A stretch of 64,000 nucleotides of DNA from Prorocentrum cordatum (GCA_963575745.1 CAUYUJ010014604.1:488087-552086); one strand, 5' to 3'; counted from the first letter of the stretch, positions 34,282-45,050 are shown. The notes: generated by a model from the sequence alone, not told the origin. Made by a program: numbers and translations.

Positions 34282-36123
34282 ATGCACTTCGTGGGCCCGT
34301 CGCCGTTTTGGCTCCGACGGCGCGCCCCCAATGGTGTCGCCGTAACAGTGACCCGTCGGAGACCACCTCAAGAACGCTACCTAGCGCTCGGTTTCCCGGA
34401 CCCAGACGAACCAGTGCGCATGGCGGCAGAACGTTTGCACAGTGCTCTCAAAGATTTGGGGGTGCCGGACATCGCTGCCGCGGGGTTGCTCCAACAAGCG
34501 CAGCGCATTGCTGGCGGGGGCTGTGGTGCCCTGTCCCATCCGAACCGGAGCTGCCCACGCTGTGAAGGCCCCATGCGCCCACAGGAGCGGGAGGCTGTGA
34601 CAGCAAGTGTGCTTAGTGTAGGTGGATGGAGGTCGCGGCGCCACGTGCCGTTGAGATGCGAGAGGCGCGGGTGCGCGCAAAAGCGCGTGTGGTATAATTA
34701 CATCTCAGAGTCTACGAGCAACCATGCGTGGCATTGGAGTGGGCACGATCGGCTGGAATATTTTTTCCTTGCCAACGCCTGGGGCGTGTCTGCCCAGTGG
34801 CCGTGGCAATTCGCGCAACGCTTAGCCTTCCAGCACGCGCCTTTTGACAGCGAGGCCAAGGTTTACGGGGAGGCAGCTCGTCGAGCAGGGCTCGCAGAGG
34901 CGGTCCCGTTCAGAGCAGATTTGAAGTTGCAGAGGGCCTGGATCGCGCGGCGCGTTATGGCCCGTATGTTCGAGCGCGGGAACGGCCAGGGGGAGCTGAA
35001 TTTGTTGAAGACGTCGCCAGACATGAGAAAAACCATTTGGTCATGGTACCCAGAGCGCGTGTTCAGCCGACGAGTGCAGGGGCTCGCGGACAGCGGGCGC
35101 TCCATCAACACGATCGTCATAGATGGGAATGCGAAACTGGCCTGCCGGATCTGCGGGCGAGCTGTTGCCGAACTGATGTACCCCCCCTCCCTGGAGAGGT
35201 ACACTGCCACGCAGTGCTCTTGCAAACCGGGATTCAAGCTGAAGCGTTGCAGCAAGCACTTGGCTCGCGCCCTGACCGAGGACGACGGGCCGCCGCAAAG
35301 TGAAATCATAGTTTCGCACAAGCGCCGGCGCGTGCTGGAAACGGCCCCCAGGGCTAAACCGTGCGACGTGTGCCTCGCGGCGCGGGGTCAGAAAGATACC
35401 CCAGGAGCGCCGAGGCGCTGGGCCGCCGCGCGCCAGGTCACACAGGGCCAACTGCAAGAGTACTGGGGCAATGCTGGACACCAGGCGCACATCCCGGCGA
35501 TGTCACCCGATGCGGACTTGCAGTCCGCGTCGTGCAGGACCCACAAAGAGGCGCATTTGGGCAGGGCCAGCCGCGGTTCGACCCCGAGCCAGTTCAGCAG
35601 AAGATGTGGCTGGCTTTACGCCTGCACTCCAGGAGGCTACATCGTGCATCTGAAGGAGTACGTGGGCGCAGAGAGTCTGCCGCAGCGCTACTTCTTCTTG
35701 GCGGAAGTCGTGGAGAAGGCCCCGGCAGTCGACGTTGTCCGCCACGACGATGCTTGCGATTTGCGGCGGTACGCTTCGAAGCGCGAGGGCGACGGCGCCT
35801 TCGCGCGCAGGCTCGCGCACCCCAACATCAAGTACATCACCGACGGACTGCGCGACAGAAACCACGTGGACCCCTGGCGCCTAGCAAATTGTTCACCCAA
35901 GGCAGACTGCAACAATGAGCTCGTGAAGAACATCAACAGCCAGATCTGCGAGCAGCTGTTCTCGTCTCTGGGGTGCCACAGATATTCTGTGCGCCGCATG
36001 GGGCAGTTTACCTCGGCCTTCTTGCTAACGGAGCTGGCCGAAGTGAAAAATGAGGCCTGGCTGGCCGAGCGGGCGCGCGCGGCCCGCGCGGGCGCGAGTG
36101 CGGGGCAGCCGGGGGGCGAGTGA
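34282..36123 (+). CDS. DDE transposase-like protein (KDZ/CxC type)
   Basis: The first ATG of the frame is 34,282, giving about 613 residues to TGA at 36,121-36,123; ATG 34,420 is an alternative start. An N-terminal Cys cluster (CPRCEGPM, then CERRGCAQKRVW) resembles the CxC modules found with KDZ transposases. A candidate catalytic triad follows: Asp in NTIVIDGNAKL (about residue 281), Asp in VVRHDDACDLRRYA (about 489-490) and Glu in NINSQICEQLFSSL (about 557). A Cys-rich segment (CRICGR, CSCKPGFKLKRC) lies between the first two. ITDGLRDRNHVDPW before the Glu fits the same fold. The frame is uninterrupted, so this copy may be intact. No terminal inverted repeats were found. Assignment to KDZ is from motif spacing and would need a profile search. 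Confidence 0.5.
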   Translation: MHFVGPSPFWLRRRAPNGVAVTVTRRRPPQERYLALGFPDPDEPVRMAAERLHSALKDLGVPDIAAAGLLQQAQRIAGGGCGALSHPNRSCPRCEGPMRPQEREAVTASVLSVGGWRSRRHVPLRCERRGCAQKRVWYNYISESTSNHAWHWSGHDRLEYFFLANAWGVSAQWPWQFAQRLAFQHAPFDSEAKVYGEAARRAGLAEAVPFRADLKLQRAWIARRVMARMFERGNGQGELNLLKTSPDMRKTIWSWYPERVFSRRVQGLADSGRSINTIVIDGNAKLACRICGRAVAELMYPPSLERYTATQCSCKPGFKLKRCSKHLARALTEDDGPPQSEIIVSHKRRRVLETAPRAKPCDVCLAARGQKDTPGAPRRWAAARQVTQGQLQEYWGNAGHQAHIPAMSPDADLQSASCRTHKEAHLGRASRGSTPSQFSRRCGWLYACTPGGYIVHLKEYVGAESLPQRYFFLAEVVEKAPAVDVVRHDDACDLRRYASKREGDGAFARRLAHPNIKYITDGLRDRNHVDPWRLANCSPKADCNNELVKNINSQICEQLFSSLGCHRYSVRRMGQFTSAFLLTELAEVKNEAWLAERARAARAGASAGQPGGE

Positions 36124-36420
36124 CCGAGGCCGCCCGGGCCCGCGCGCCGATTGCCCGTTGCTTAGGCGTCGCGCACCGCGCCCGCCATGTCCGGAGCGTT
36201 GCAAGGGTGGGCTAGGTGCATGCATAAGTTGCACAGAGAGAATGGAGAACTGGGTGGGCGGGGAGGAACATGACAAGGCGCGGTCGGGGCAGCCGAGGGG
36301 AATGACAATTGCCCGAGCAGAACCCGCGCGAGGGCGCTCCTAGGGACCCACCACCTGGTCCTCGCAGACAGTTGGCTCTAGTGGGGACCCGACTCGGCCC
36401 CGACGCGCGGCGGGAAGGCG
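36124..36420. other. Spacer between two transposon-like genes
   Basis: About 300 GC-rich bases with no motif that I can identify as a promoter or terminator. Confidence 0.4.
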
Positions 36421-38853
36421 ATGCAGCAGTTCCGAGATGAGATGCGCGCCGTGTGGGACATCGTCGACAAGGAGTGCGACTCCAGGGTCGCCTTGGGCCA
36501 AGAGGCATCGCAAGCGATTCTCACTCTAGCCACCCGGGCGTCACATCGCGAGTTCCCGTTCGGAATGGGACTCCTCGCCCACCTGTGTGCTTGCACCAAC
36601 GGTGCACTGACCAACATATTCCCTGGTGGCCCAAGCCCGGCAGTCTTGCTGGTCGTCAACATCAATTTCCCGCAGACTCGGAAGAGCTCCACGCACAGGG
36701 TGGGCCTCGTCGTGGGGCGCGCGATTGACGACCACGTGCTGGCGACTGCGAGCGCCTTGGCCACGGGGGCAGGCCTTGGCTCGGAGCTCAGATTCGCAGG
36801 CCGATCGAGCATCTGAGCGAGTCAGCGGCGGATCGGATCGCGGGATCGACCGGGTCGGGCCAACCGCCAGGGGGGATCGACCGGCTCGGCGCGGGAAATG
36901 CGATCGTCCAGTCCGATCGCGCGGGGATCTCGGAATGGCGCCTGCGAGGCGACGACGTCGGGACGTACGGGAGGGCGGGGTTTGCCCCGTCGGTGAAAGT
37001 GGAGTCGTCCACGCTCACGAGTTTCACGGAGGCGGCGTTCTTCTTGTGATGCGCCAGGGACTGGGACCAAGTGGCCCCGAGCGAGTCGCACGACTTGTCG
37101 GGTCGCGTGTACTACGGGACATTGATCAACCTAGACGAGGCGCACCGCTTCCTCAAGATGGTCGGCCTCATCCCCGCGCAGAACACAAAGGGCGGGCAGC
37201 GTGCGAATGGTGGGGCTGCCGACCTTGCCCCCTGCTTGGAGATTGAAGAAGGGGCCCGGGCGACGACCGCCCCCTCCGTTGTCGCGGGGTGTCGGGGGAG
37301 ATGGGCCCACCAGACTGACCTGGCAGGGCGAGGCCGGCCCCCTGCGCATTCGCGCGCCCCGGAGCAGGCGGCGACGCCGGGGGCGTGCCGGCCGACGCGG
37401 CATCGGAGTTCAAAAAGTTGATGCAAACAGGCCACACGGCGATGACTACAAAGACAGCGGGTGCGTTCGGTCAAGGAAGCGCCCCAACGGTCTCGATTGG
37501 CATCAGTGGCAATGGGCGCCCTTCCGTCGTTGTGCCGATGCTGCGACAATCCCTCGGCGCCGACGCAGTGGCCACGTCGTGCCGCTTGCTGTTCGCGTCA
37601 GGTCGCCCTGTGGAGCCTCACTCGCCGCCCCCCGTGCAGCTCCAGGCCCCGCAGGGGTTCAAACGTTGGCAGTGGCCGAAGCTATTGGACTGCATGGAAT
37701 CTCCGCTGGGCCCGCCGAGCGAGGCGACCAACCGCGCGCTTGCTCGGGGCGCGCCCCGCCCGGCGCCCGCGCACGAGACCCAGGCGACCCAGGAGGAGTC
37801 TGACGCAGAGGATGCAACGGCTTAGTTACAGAAAGCGGGGGGCCTGAGATGTAGCACGCCTCACCCCTAGGCCTGCTCTACTTCTACCCGGGCCTGCCTA
37901 GCCCCGCCCGAGGCTCGCCCCAAAGCCCTAGCCCTACTTACGTAAAGCCCCTGCCTAAGCTCACCCAGAGATTATTCGGGCCAACCTTCCGGCGTTCCCC
38001 AAGACCCATGCCCAAGGCCTGCCCTGGACTTGCCCCGGGGACCTTGAGTAAATTAGCCCAGGCGACCCTGAGTTTGTCCATGACCACCATGGAGCATGTA
38101 GTCCCTTCGACTACCATAAGTCTTTGGTGAAGCGACAGGCGAGCCCCCCCCCCCCTCGGGCTCTGCACCTGCCCAGGAAGACCACGTCACGTCCGAGCTG
38201 GGCCCCCGTGGATACTCCTTGCGTCTCGTGGACGGCACGATCACGAGGCTCCGCTTCAGGAACCGCGGCGGCGTGTTCGAGCCGGAGCTGCGCACGACGA
38301 ACCGCGACATCCCCGTGACGCAGGGCGTGGACGTGAAGAGCATGGCCAACCGCGTGCTCGAACACTTCAAGGTGAGCCACGCGGTAGCGCCTTGGTCAGA
38401 GGAGGCCCGTCTGACCTTCAAGAGCTTCCAGATGGTGTTCGACGCGCAGTGCGCGCTCATGCGGATTTTGGGCAATGAGACTCGCGCGGCCTTGTTGGGA
38501 TCCAGCCCTTGGATGCTCGGCATGATCTCGGTGGCGCTGCTCATTCTGGAGATCGCGGTTGGCGAGGCGCCGATGGGTGGAGAGGCCAAGGTGATGGAGT
38601 GCCACGTCGTCCGGGCGTGGGACATCCTAGAGGTCTCGGGGCCCTGGGAATCAGCACCGCGCAAACGGGGGCGTTGGCGGACCCGCCCAGGCGGGGGGGA
38701 CTTGGAGATATCCCGGCCCGTGGTTCCAGCATGCAGTCGGCTGCGTGGGCCCCCTTCAGGTGTTTTTTTCATTCGTTTTGTTGCGGGGCTCTCGAGGTCT
38801 TCCACAGCGTTCGCATCACCCTGGAGGAAGGGCGCGAGAGCCAGGAGGTGTGC

Positions 38854-38857
<4 letters not shown>
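36421..38857 (+). CDS. DUF3987-like protein in exons, with one in-frame stop
   Basis: Four coding blocks share one orientation. ATG 36,421 opens a 131-codon frame with FGMGLLAHLCACTNGAL and VNINFPQTRKSSTHRVG, a pattern like the RKS segment of DUF3987 proteins. A second frame (about 36,880-37,180) reads SSTLTSFTEAAFF, a TGA at 37,047-37,049, then RVYYGTLINLDEAHRFLKMV. The third (about 37,385-37,825) reads ASEFKKLMQTGHTAMTTKTA. The last starts at 38,177 after a clear C-rich tract and CAG acceptor, and reads RNRGGVFEPELRTTNRDIPV and LLGSSPWMLGMISVALLILE. The C-terminal end is uncertain; the frame stays open to TGA 38,855-38,857. The stop and frame changes could be decay or missed introns. DUF3987 proteins are often mobile-element or virus associated and related to primase-helicases. 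That function is inference. Confidence 0.4.

Positions 38858-38916
<59 letters not shown>
38858..38916. repeat. (GA)n microsatellite
   Basis: A pure GA repeat of about 58 bases immediately after the preceding gene's last stop. The 38,917-39,175 stretch that follows is GC-rich with no feature. Confidence 0.95.
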
Positions 38917-38919
<3 letters not shown>

Positions 38920-39177
38920 CGCGCGGGGCGCCGCCAGCCGCAGGGCTGCCGGCGCAGTCCGGGTCGGCGCGGTCGGCGACGAGTGGGGCCAGTGGGCCTT
39001 GACCCAGGCTCAGCCGCGGCGCGCCCTCCCAGGCCGACCGTGGAATCAAGTCAAAATTGTTCCCTACCTAGGCTCTTCCTAGAAGGGTTCTTGCTCTATG
39101 TGCTTAAAGGGCCGGGCACTGGGGCTCGCTCCGGGCGGTTCCCCTGGCATCCGGCCCGCGGTTGCGCCCCCTGGGCA

Positions 39178-39745
39178 GCTAAGCTTAGCTTAGCTCAGCT
39201 TATCTCATCTTAGCTTAGCTTAGCTTAGCTCCCAACCTAGCCTTAGCTAGCTAGCTTAGCTTAGCTTAGCTTAACTTAGCTTAGCTTATTTCGTCTTAGC
39301 TTAGCCTAGCTTAGTTTAGCTTGGCTTAGCTAGCTTAGCTTGGCTTAGCTCAGCATAGCTCAGCTTACCCTAGCTTAGCTTAGCGCAGTATAGTGCGGCG
39401 CAGCATTAGCACATCATAGCATAGCATAGCCAAGCATAGCCAAGCATAGCATAGCATAGCTCAGCATATCATAACACAGCATAGCACAACATAGCGCAGC
39501 ATAACATAGCATAGCATATCATATCATTGCTTACCACAGCACATCGCAACACAAAATATCATATCACCGCATAGCATTTCTAACATATCATAACATAGCG
39601 CAGCATATCATATCATACATAACATAGCGCAGCATCACATAGCATATCATAGCCTAGCAAAGCAGCAGATCGCATAGTATCATATCTTATCATAACATAG
39701 CATAACCTAGCAGAGCAGAGCATACTATCATATCATATAGCATAG
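39178..39745. repeat. TTAGC/ATAGC pentamer array
   Basis: Degenerate AGCTTAGCTT units run to about 39,385 and then pass gradually into ATAGC/CATAT units (AGCATAGCAT, ATCATATCAT). The drift along the array suggests progressive local expansion of changed units. Confidence 0.9.
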
Positions 39746-39749
39746 CATT

Positions 39750-39955
39750 GAGATGTAGGTGTAGGTGTAGGTGTAGGTGTGGATGTAGGTGTAGATGTAG
39801 ATGTAGATGTAGATGTAGACGTAGATGTAGATGTAGTAGATGTAGGTCTCTGTGTAGATGTAAATGTGAGTCCCGCTGTTGATGTTGATGTAGATGTAAA
39901 TGCAGGAGTAGATGTACATGTGACTGTCGGTGTAGATGTAGATGTTGCTTTCCTC
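39750..39955. repeat. GTAGGT/GTAGAT hexamer array
   Basis: (GTAGGT)n, then (GATGTA)n with mutations, begins immediately after the pentamer array. Val-Asp, Thr-Ser and Tyr-Ile frames are artefacts. Confidence 0.9.
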
Positions 39956-40166
39956 AATGCTCCAACTCCTAGGTAGGGTCACACTGGGATAATTCGCGCC
40001 AAAGGGAACCGCGGGCCGCGGGCCCTTGATTCTCGGGGCTCGCCCACGAGCAGCGCCATGCCACGGGCCACGGCAACCGGGGAAGGCGCGGGGCCAAGGG
40101 CAATCGGGGCAGACACGGGGGGGGAGACATTATCTGGAAGGCCCCTTATCAAAGTTGCGGTTCCGC

Positions 40167-41290
40167 ATGGCAGGTTCCGACGTCGGCGGCGGCTCAGCGG
40201 GCGGCGGCGTCGATGACGAGGGTGGCGGCGGCCACCGCGCCAGCGGGCTGGGCGATCAAGCCAGCCACGGCGGCGCGTCGGCCGCGGAGGAGGAGGGGCC
40301 GCCGCTGGCGAGCGTGGCCAACGACGGCGCGGGAAACGCCGCAAGGGCGCCGGCGGCGGCGGCCGCGGCCGAGGGGGGCGGCGCGGACGCAGACGCCCAT
40401 TTCCTGATGCCAGGCGACCCGGAGGTCCCCTCCATGGATGAGGGGTACGGCGAGGACCAGAGATGGCGTTTGCGCTGCGTGGGGTCGGCGTGGGCAAGGG
40501 CAAGGGGGCTTCGAGCCAGGGTGGAGGGGCCTCGCCCAGCTTGAAAAAGCTTCGATGGATTCAGAGGGGGTGTGAAATGGGGTGGGACTGCGCGTCGTTG
40601 ATCGGCTTCCCTCAGGACGGCGCCTCGGTGCAGATGCAGGAGCACGGCGATGTGTTCCTCACCGACAGGGAGATTATGAAGAAAACAATTTTGCGAGGAG
40701 AACCCATTGTCTTCTGTTCGAATGCGCGTGGCTCCGTCCGGAAGACCCTGCCGAGCCAGGAGCCAGGCGCCCGCGGGAGAACAATCGCCCTCCGGCAGAA
40801 CAATTGGAAGGCGGTCATGCAGGCGGGGCTCAGCCAGTATCACATTGGCACGTGCGACGACGGCTCGAGCGCGGAGGACCAGCCGGGCGCCCCGCGGATC
40901 CACTTGAAGCTGCCGCCGCCCGACCGCCGCAACCTCCACCTGCCATTCCGCAACCGCCTGATGAAGCTGTGCGGCGTTTCCTTGCAGGCGTGCACGAGTG
41001 CGATTGGGGCAAAGGAGACCAGGAAGAGGAGAGCTCCGCCTGCCTCCGCCAGCGCTCCGCGAGCCGCGCGGCAGCGGGGGGCTGCGGTGCCAGGCGGGCA
41101 GGCGGGGGCCCCGCGCGGCCCGAGCGCGACGGCGGCGGCGGGCGGAGTAGCAGGAGGAATGCCCGGCGGCGCGGGAGGGACCGATGCGGCGGCGACGGCC
41201 GGCGGCGCAGCGCCGACGCCCGCCGGCGCAGCAGGCCGCGGCGCGGCACCGGCGCGGGCGCGCCCCAGCCCTGCCCCGGGAGAGTGGTAG
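40167..41290 (+). CDS. Hypothetical protein, one apparent frameshift
   Basis: ATG 40,167 opens a Gly/Ala/Asp-rich frame (MAGSDVGGGSAGGG, later DAHFLMPGDPEVPSMDEGYG). Near 40,460 the better coding frame becomes one starting at about ATG 40,463 (FALRGVGVGKGKGASSQ). It continues for 275 codons to TAG 41,288-41,290. The middle part looks globular (QEHGDVFLTDREIMKKTILR, NNWKAVMQAGLSQYHIGTCD, NLHLPFRNRLMKLCGVSLQA). The last 85 residues are Ala/Gly/Pro/Arg-rich and probably disordered. Either the two frames are one gene with an indel, or the gene starts at 40,463. I do not recognise the family. Confidence 0.45.
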
Positions 41291-41750
41291 ATTTTGAGTG
41301 GAGCGTAGTCGAATGAGAGCATGGGTGAATCGAGCCGCCCACGCCTGCGCCAGGTGCCCGTCGGGATGCCAGGATGCGGGGCGCTTTCCGGCAGTTTTGG
41401 TCCCCGACCGCTTAGATGCGGGCGCTCTCTGGCAGTTTTGGTACCCGATCTATACCCTACGGCCTCAGTGCACCTGTACTAGGCAGCTCTGGCGTGCTGG
41501 CTTCGCGCAGGGCGCAAGAGAGGAGGATCAGGACCAGGAGTAAAAGGACGATCCAGCTAGCCAGTTCGAGCGAGTCAATCACGGCATGCACATTCCCACC
41601 GTGATTCCCACCCGCCCTCCCACAACATAAGAAACAGTAATGGCGCAATTGGTAACCGAAATCAATCGTCAAGGTGGTGTGCCGCAGCTGATGAAGCCGC
41701 CATGGTGGGTACCGATGGGGAAGTCGTCGCCCGTCTCAATGGATGCGCTG
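41291..41750. other. No supported gene
   Basis: GCGCTTTCCGGCAGTTTTGG near 41,380 is repeated as GCGCTCTCTGGCAGTTTTGG near 41,422, a 42-bp tandem pair. Nothing else is recognised. Confidence 0.5.
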
Positions 41751-41754
41751 GCAC

Positions 41755-41876
41755 TTCAGCACGAACCGAGGATGCCCCAGGAGGCCCCAGGAAGCTTCAG
41801 GCGGCCCCAGGAGGCTTCAGGAGGCCTCAGGAGGTGGTGGGAAGCTCCAGGGGGCTCCAGGAGGCTTCAGGAGGCC
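41755..41876. repeat. GGAGGCTTCAGGAGGC minisatellite
   Basis: About seven degenerate 15- to 16-bp units CAGGAGGCCCCAGGAAGC/CTTCAGGAGGC. Confidence 0.8.
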
Positions 41877-42106
41877 GCAATTCGCATTGCCGACGACAAG
41901 ACAGGCCATGTTCAAAGGAAAAGCGGGGACTTTGTATTGAGTTTTGACAGTCAGGATGGGAGGGCCCAGATTGACGTCCGCGCGCGATGCGCGCCGCGTC
42001 CCATTCCTGCCGCGCAGTTCGCATCGTCGACGACAAGACAATCCGTGTTGGGAGGAAAGACGGGCATTTTGCACTGATGTCACACAGTCTGGATGGGAGA
42101 GCCCGG
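41877..42106 (+). repeat. Duplicated 93-bp open module, spacing 137 bp
   Basis: Segments 41,877-41,969 and 42,014-42,106 align over 31 codons without indels. They read AIRIADDKTGHVQRKSGDF and AVRIVDDKTIRVGRKDGHF, then SQDGRAQ and SLDGRAR. The copies are in different absolute frames because the spacing is not a multiple of three. Conservation of physico-chemical type hints at a coding origin, but only two copies are present and no start or stop is evident. Confidence 0.5.
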
Positions 42107-42329
42107 ATGCAACCGCCATCGGCCAGACAGGGGGGAGAGTCGGAGTATGTACAAATAAGGAGTAAGATTGAGGAGGATGTGGAACGATATTGCCATGCAT
42201 TTTCCCGTCCCATTTCCCCATTTGTATACGTAAATCCTCACATGTTGTCTGTGTTCACAAGTGGGCGCGCACATTTGAAAGACAGGCGCTCTGCGGGCGT
42301 GGCGTTCACGATTCGTGGCAGACCCAGCG

Positions 42330-42745
42330 CGCCCAGCACAACACCCGGCGCACCGAACGCACCCGGCGCCGAGCGAACCCGACGCGCGCGGCGCACCCTC
42401 CGCACCGAGCGCACCCGGCGCCGAGTGCACCCGGCGAACCGGGTACACCCGGCGGCCCAGCACCCGGCGCCGAGTGCACCCAGGACACCCGGCGCACCCG
42501 GCATCGAGCGCACCCGGCGCCGAGTGCACCCGGCGCACCCGGCGCACCCGGCGGCCCAGCACCCGGCGCCGAGTGCACCCGGGACACCCGGCGCACCCGG
42601 CGCCGAGCGCACCCGGCGCCGAGTGCACCCGGCGCACCCGGCGCACCCGGCGGCCCAGCACCGGGCGCCGAGTGCACCCGGGACACCCGGCGCACCCGGC
42701 GCCGAGCGCACCCGGCACACCCGGCACACCCGGCACCCCGCACAA
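42330..42745. repeat. CACCCGGCG minisatellite, third locus
   Basis: 9-bp units CACCCGGCG and GCACCCGGC with a higher-order repeat of about 120 bp: GGCGGCCCAGCACC is at about 42,450, 42,551 and 42,650. GCGCCGAGTGCACCC recurs between them. Confidence 0.9.
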
Positions 42746-42759
42746 GCAACTGTTATGGA

Positions 42760-43690
42760 GGCAGGCTGAAGCTGAGGCTGAGGCAAGCTGAGGCTGAGGC
42801 AGGCTGAGACTGAGGCTGAGGCAGGCTGAGGCTGAGGCTGAGGCTGAGGCTGAGGCTGAGGCTGAGGCAAGCCGAGGCTGAGGCTGAGGCAGGCTGAGGC
42901 TGAGGCTGAGGCAGGCTGAGGCTGAGGCTGAGGCCGAGGCAGGCTGAGGCTGAGGCTGAGGAAGCCGAGGCAGGCTGAGGCTGAGGCTGAAGCTGAGGCA
43001 GGAGGCTGAGGCTGAGGCTTGAGGCTGTGGCTGAGGCTGAAGCTGCGCTGAGGCAGGCTGGGCTGAGGCTGCAGGCTGAGCTGAAGGCAGGCTGAGGCTG
43101 AGGCTGAGGCAGGCTGAGGCTGAGGCTGAGGCTGATGCAGGCTGAGGCTGTGGCAGGCTGAGGCTGAGGCCGAGGCGAGGCAGCTGAGGCTGAGGCTGAA
43201 GGCAGGCTGAGGCTGAGGCTGAGGCAGGCTGAGGCTGAGGCTGAGGCTGAGGCAGGCTGAGGCTGAGGCAGGCTGAGGCTGAGGCCGAGGCAGGCTCAGG
43301 CCGAGACAGGCTGAGGCTGAGACTGAGGCTGAGGCTGAGGATGAGGCCGAGGCAGGCCGAAGCTGAGACAAGGTGAGGCTGAATGGGGGGGGGGGAAGGG
43401 GGGGGGAGGAGGGGAGGCTGAGGCAGGCTGAGGCCGAGGCAGGCTGAGGCCGAGGCAGGCTGAGGCTGAGGCTGAGGCAAGCCGAGGCAGGCTAAAGCTG
43501 AGGCTGAGGCTGAGGCTGAGGCAGGCGAGGCTGAGGCTGAGGCAGGCTGAGGCTGAGGCTGACGCAGGCTGAGGCCGAGGCTGAGGCTGAGGCTGAGGCA
43601 GGCTGAGGCTGAGGCCGAGGCAGACTAAGGCTGAGGCTGAGGCAAGCCGAGGCAGGCTGAGGCTGAGGCTGAAACTGAGGCAGGCTGAGG
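42760..43690. repeat. Long GAGGCT minisatellite
   Basis: About 930 bases of GAGGCTGAGGCAGGCTGAGG with GAGGCC variants and small indels, interrupted by a G-rich patch at about 43,384-43,412. Ser/Ala/Gln/Pro/Leu frames on the - strand are by-products. Confidence 0.95.
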
Positions 43691-43965
43691 CATCCGTAGG
43701 AATCCATAGCAATCCTTCGGAATCCCTAGGAATCCTTCGGAATCCGTAGGCATCCTTAGGAATCCGTAGGCATAGTTAAGCATCCTCCGGAATCCTTAGG
43801 AATCCTTGGGATCCTCAGGAATCCTTCGGAATCCCTAGGAATCCCTAGGAATCAGGATTCTTAAGGATTCCTAAGGTTTCCTAAGGATTCCTATGGATTC
43901 CTAAGGATGCCTAAGGATGCCTTCGGAATCCCTAGGAATCCTTAGGATTTCATTGGATCCTAAGG
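43690..43965. repeat. GGAATCCTTA repeat with fold-back symmetry
   Basis: Decamers of GGAATCCTTA/GGAATCCCTA/GGAATCCTTC run to about 43,852. GGATTCCTAA units, their complement, then continue to about 43,935. The turning point is GGAATCAGGATTC near 43,849-43,861. The arms can form a long imperfect hairpin. Confidence 0.8.
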
Positions 43966-44089
43966 CCGTTGCCACTGCGACTGTCATTGCGAATGCGACT
44001 GCGACTGCGAGAACAGCAGAATTCTACAACTGGATTCTCACCTAAATCTTAAGGGGAATGCTTCCAGATATGCTTATACACATCGCTGT

Positions 44090-44210
44090 TAGGTTGCTTT
44101 GCCGGGATAATTGGGACTTATTGTGCGCGGCGTCAAGGCGAGAGTCCCATTCTGAAAACCAGTTGTGCTCCATCCTTGCATCTGTTGTGAATTTCAAGCT
44201 TCATGGTCAC
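44090..44210. repeat. Relative of the 9.2-9.8 kb dispersed repeat
   Basis: TGCGCGGCGTCAAGGCGAGA, CTCCATCCTTGCATCTGTTG and TTTCAAG occur in the same order as at about 9,734-9,805. Confidence 0.6.
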
Positions 44211-44277
44211 ACATAGTGAGGATATCTCAGGTGGAACGCCCATCCCGCCCGACCGACACGCCTGAGGGCGCGACAGG

Positions 44278-44592
44278 GAGGAGGAGGAGGAGGAGGAGGA
44301 GGAGGAGGAGGAGGAGGAGGAGGAGGAGGAGGGAGGAGGAGGAGGAGGAGAGGAGGAGCAGGAGGAGGAGGAGGAGGAGGAGGGAGGAGGAGGAGGAGGA
44401 GGGAGGAGGGAGGGAGGGAGGGAGGGAGGGAGGGAGGGAGGGGGGAGGGGGGGAGGGGAGGTAAGGGGAGGGAGGGAGGGAGGGAGGGAGGGAGGGAGGG
44501 AGGGAGGGAGGGAGGGAGGGAGGGAGGGAGGGAGGGAGGGAGGAGGAGGAGGAGGAGGAGGAGGAGGAGGAGGAGGAAGAGGAGGAGGAGCA
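44278..44592. repeat. (GGA)n and (GGAG)n microsatellite
   Basis: GGA repeats pass into GGGA/GAGG tetramers in the middle (44,400-44,540) and back to GGA. Poly-Pro, poly-Ser and poly-Leu frames on the - strand are artefacts. Confidence 0.95.
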
Positions 44593-44929
44593 CCGTCCAG
44601 ATCCCCTGAGCGCCGCCCCTGAGATCTGACGTCGCGAAAAAGTTGAGATATCGTGGAAGAGCACGACCAGATCGATCTGTGATGGTCCAGGGGCCCGAGA
44701 CCTGGCGAAAACGCCCGTGGCGAACAGCCGGGTCTCAGGCCCACCCCCCCTCGCCCAGCTCGCCGCCTGCGTCGCCACGCTGCTGGCCGGGTGCCCGCTG
44801 GGGCCGGCCGCGGCCTGGGCCCGCGAGGCGCGGGGCCGCGCTGGGCAACGCGGGCGACGCGAGCGCCGTCTCGAGGTGGAGGATCGGAGTGTCGGGGAGG
44901 GTCGAGGAGTGTCGAGTCGAGGATCGACG

Positions 44930-45050
44930 GGCCTAAATCTCCAACGGCATTGTTTTTTTCAATCCAACGGATCTGGGACGAAAAATTGCCCAGGGGCAGG
45001 GCTGGGAACCTCTGGTGCCGCGGATTGAAACAACCACATCGTCGAATGTC
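44930..45050 (-). repeat. Dispersed repeat, copy inverted relative to 2.97-3.13 kb
   Basis: The reverse complement reads GGTTCCCAGCCCTGCCCC, GGGCAATTTTTCGTCCC and CGTTGGAGATTTAGGCCC, matching 2965-3130 in order. Confidence 0.55.
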
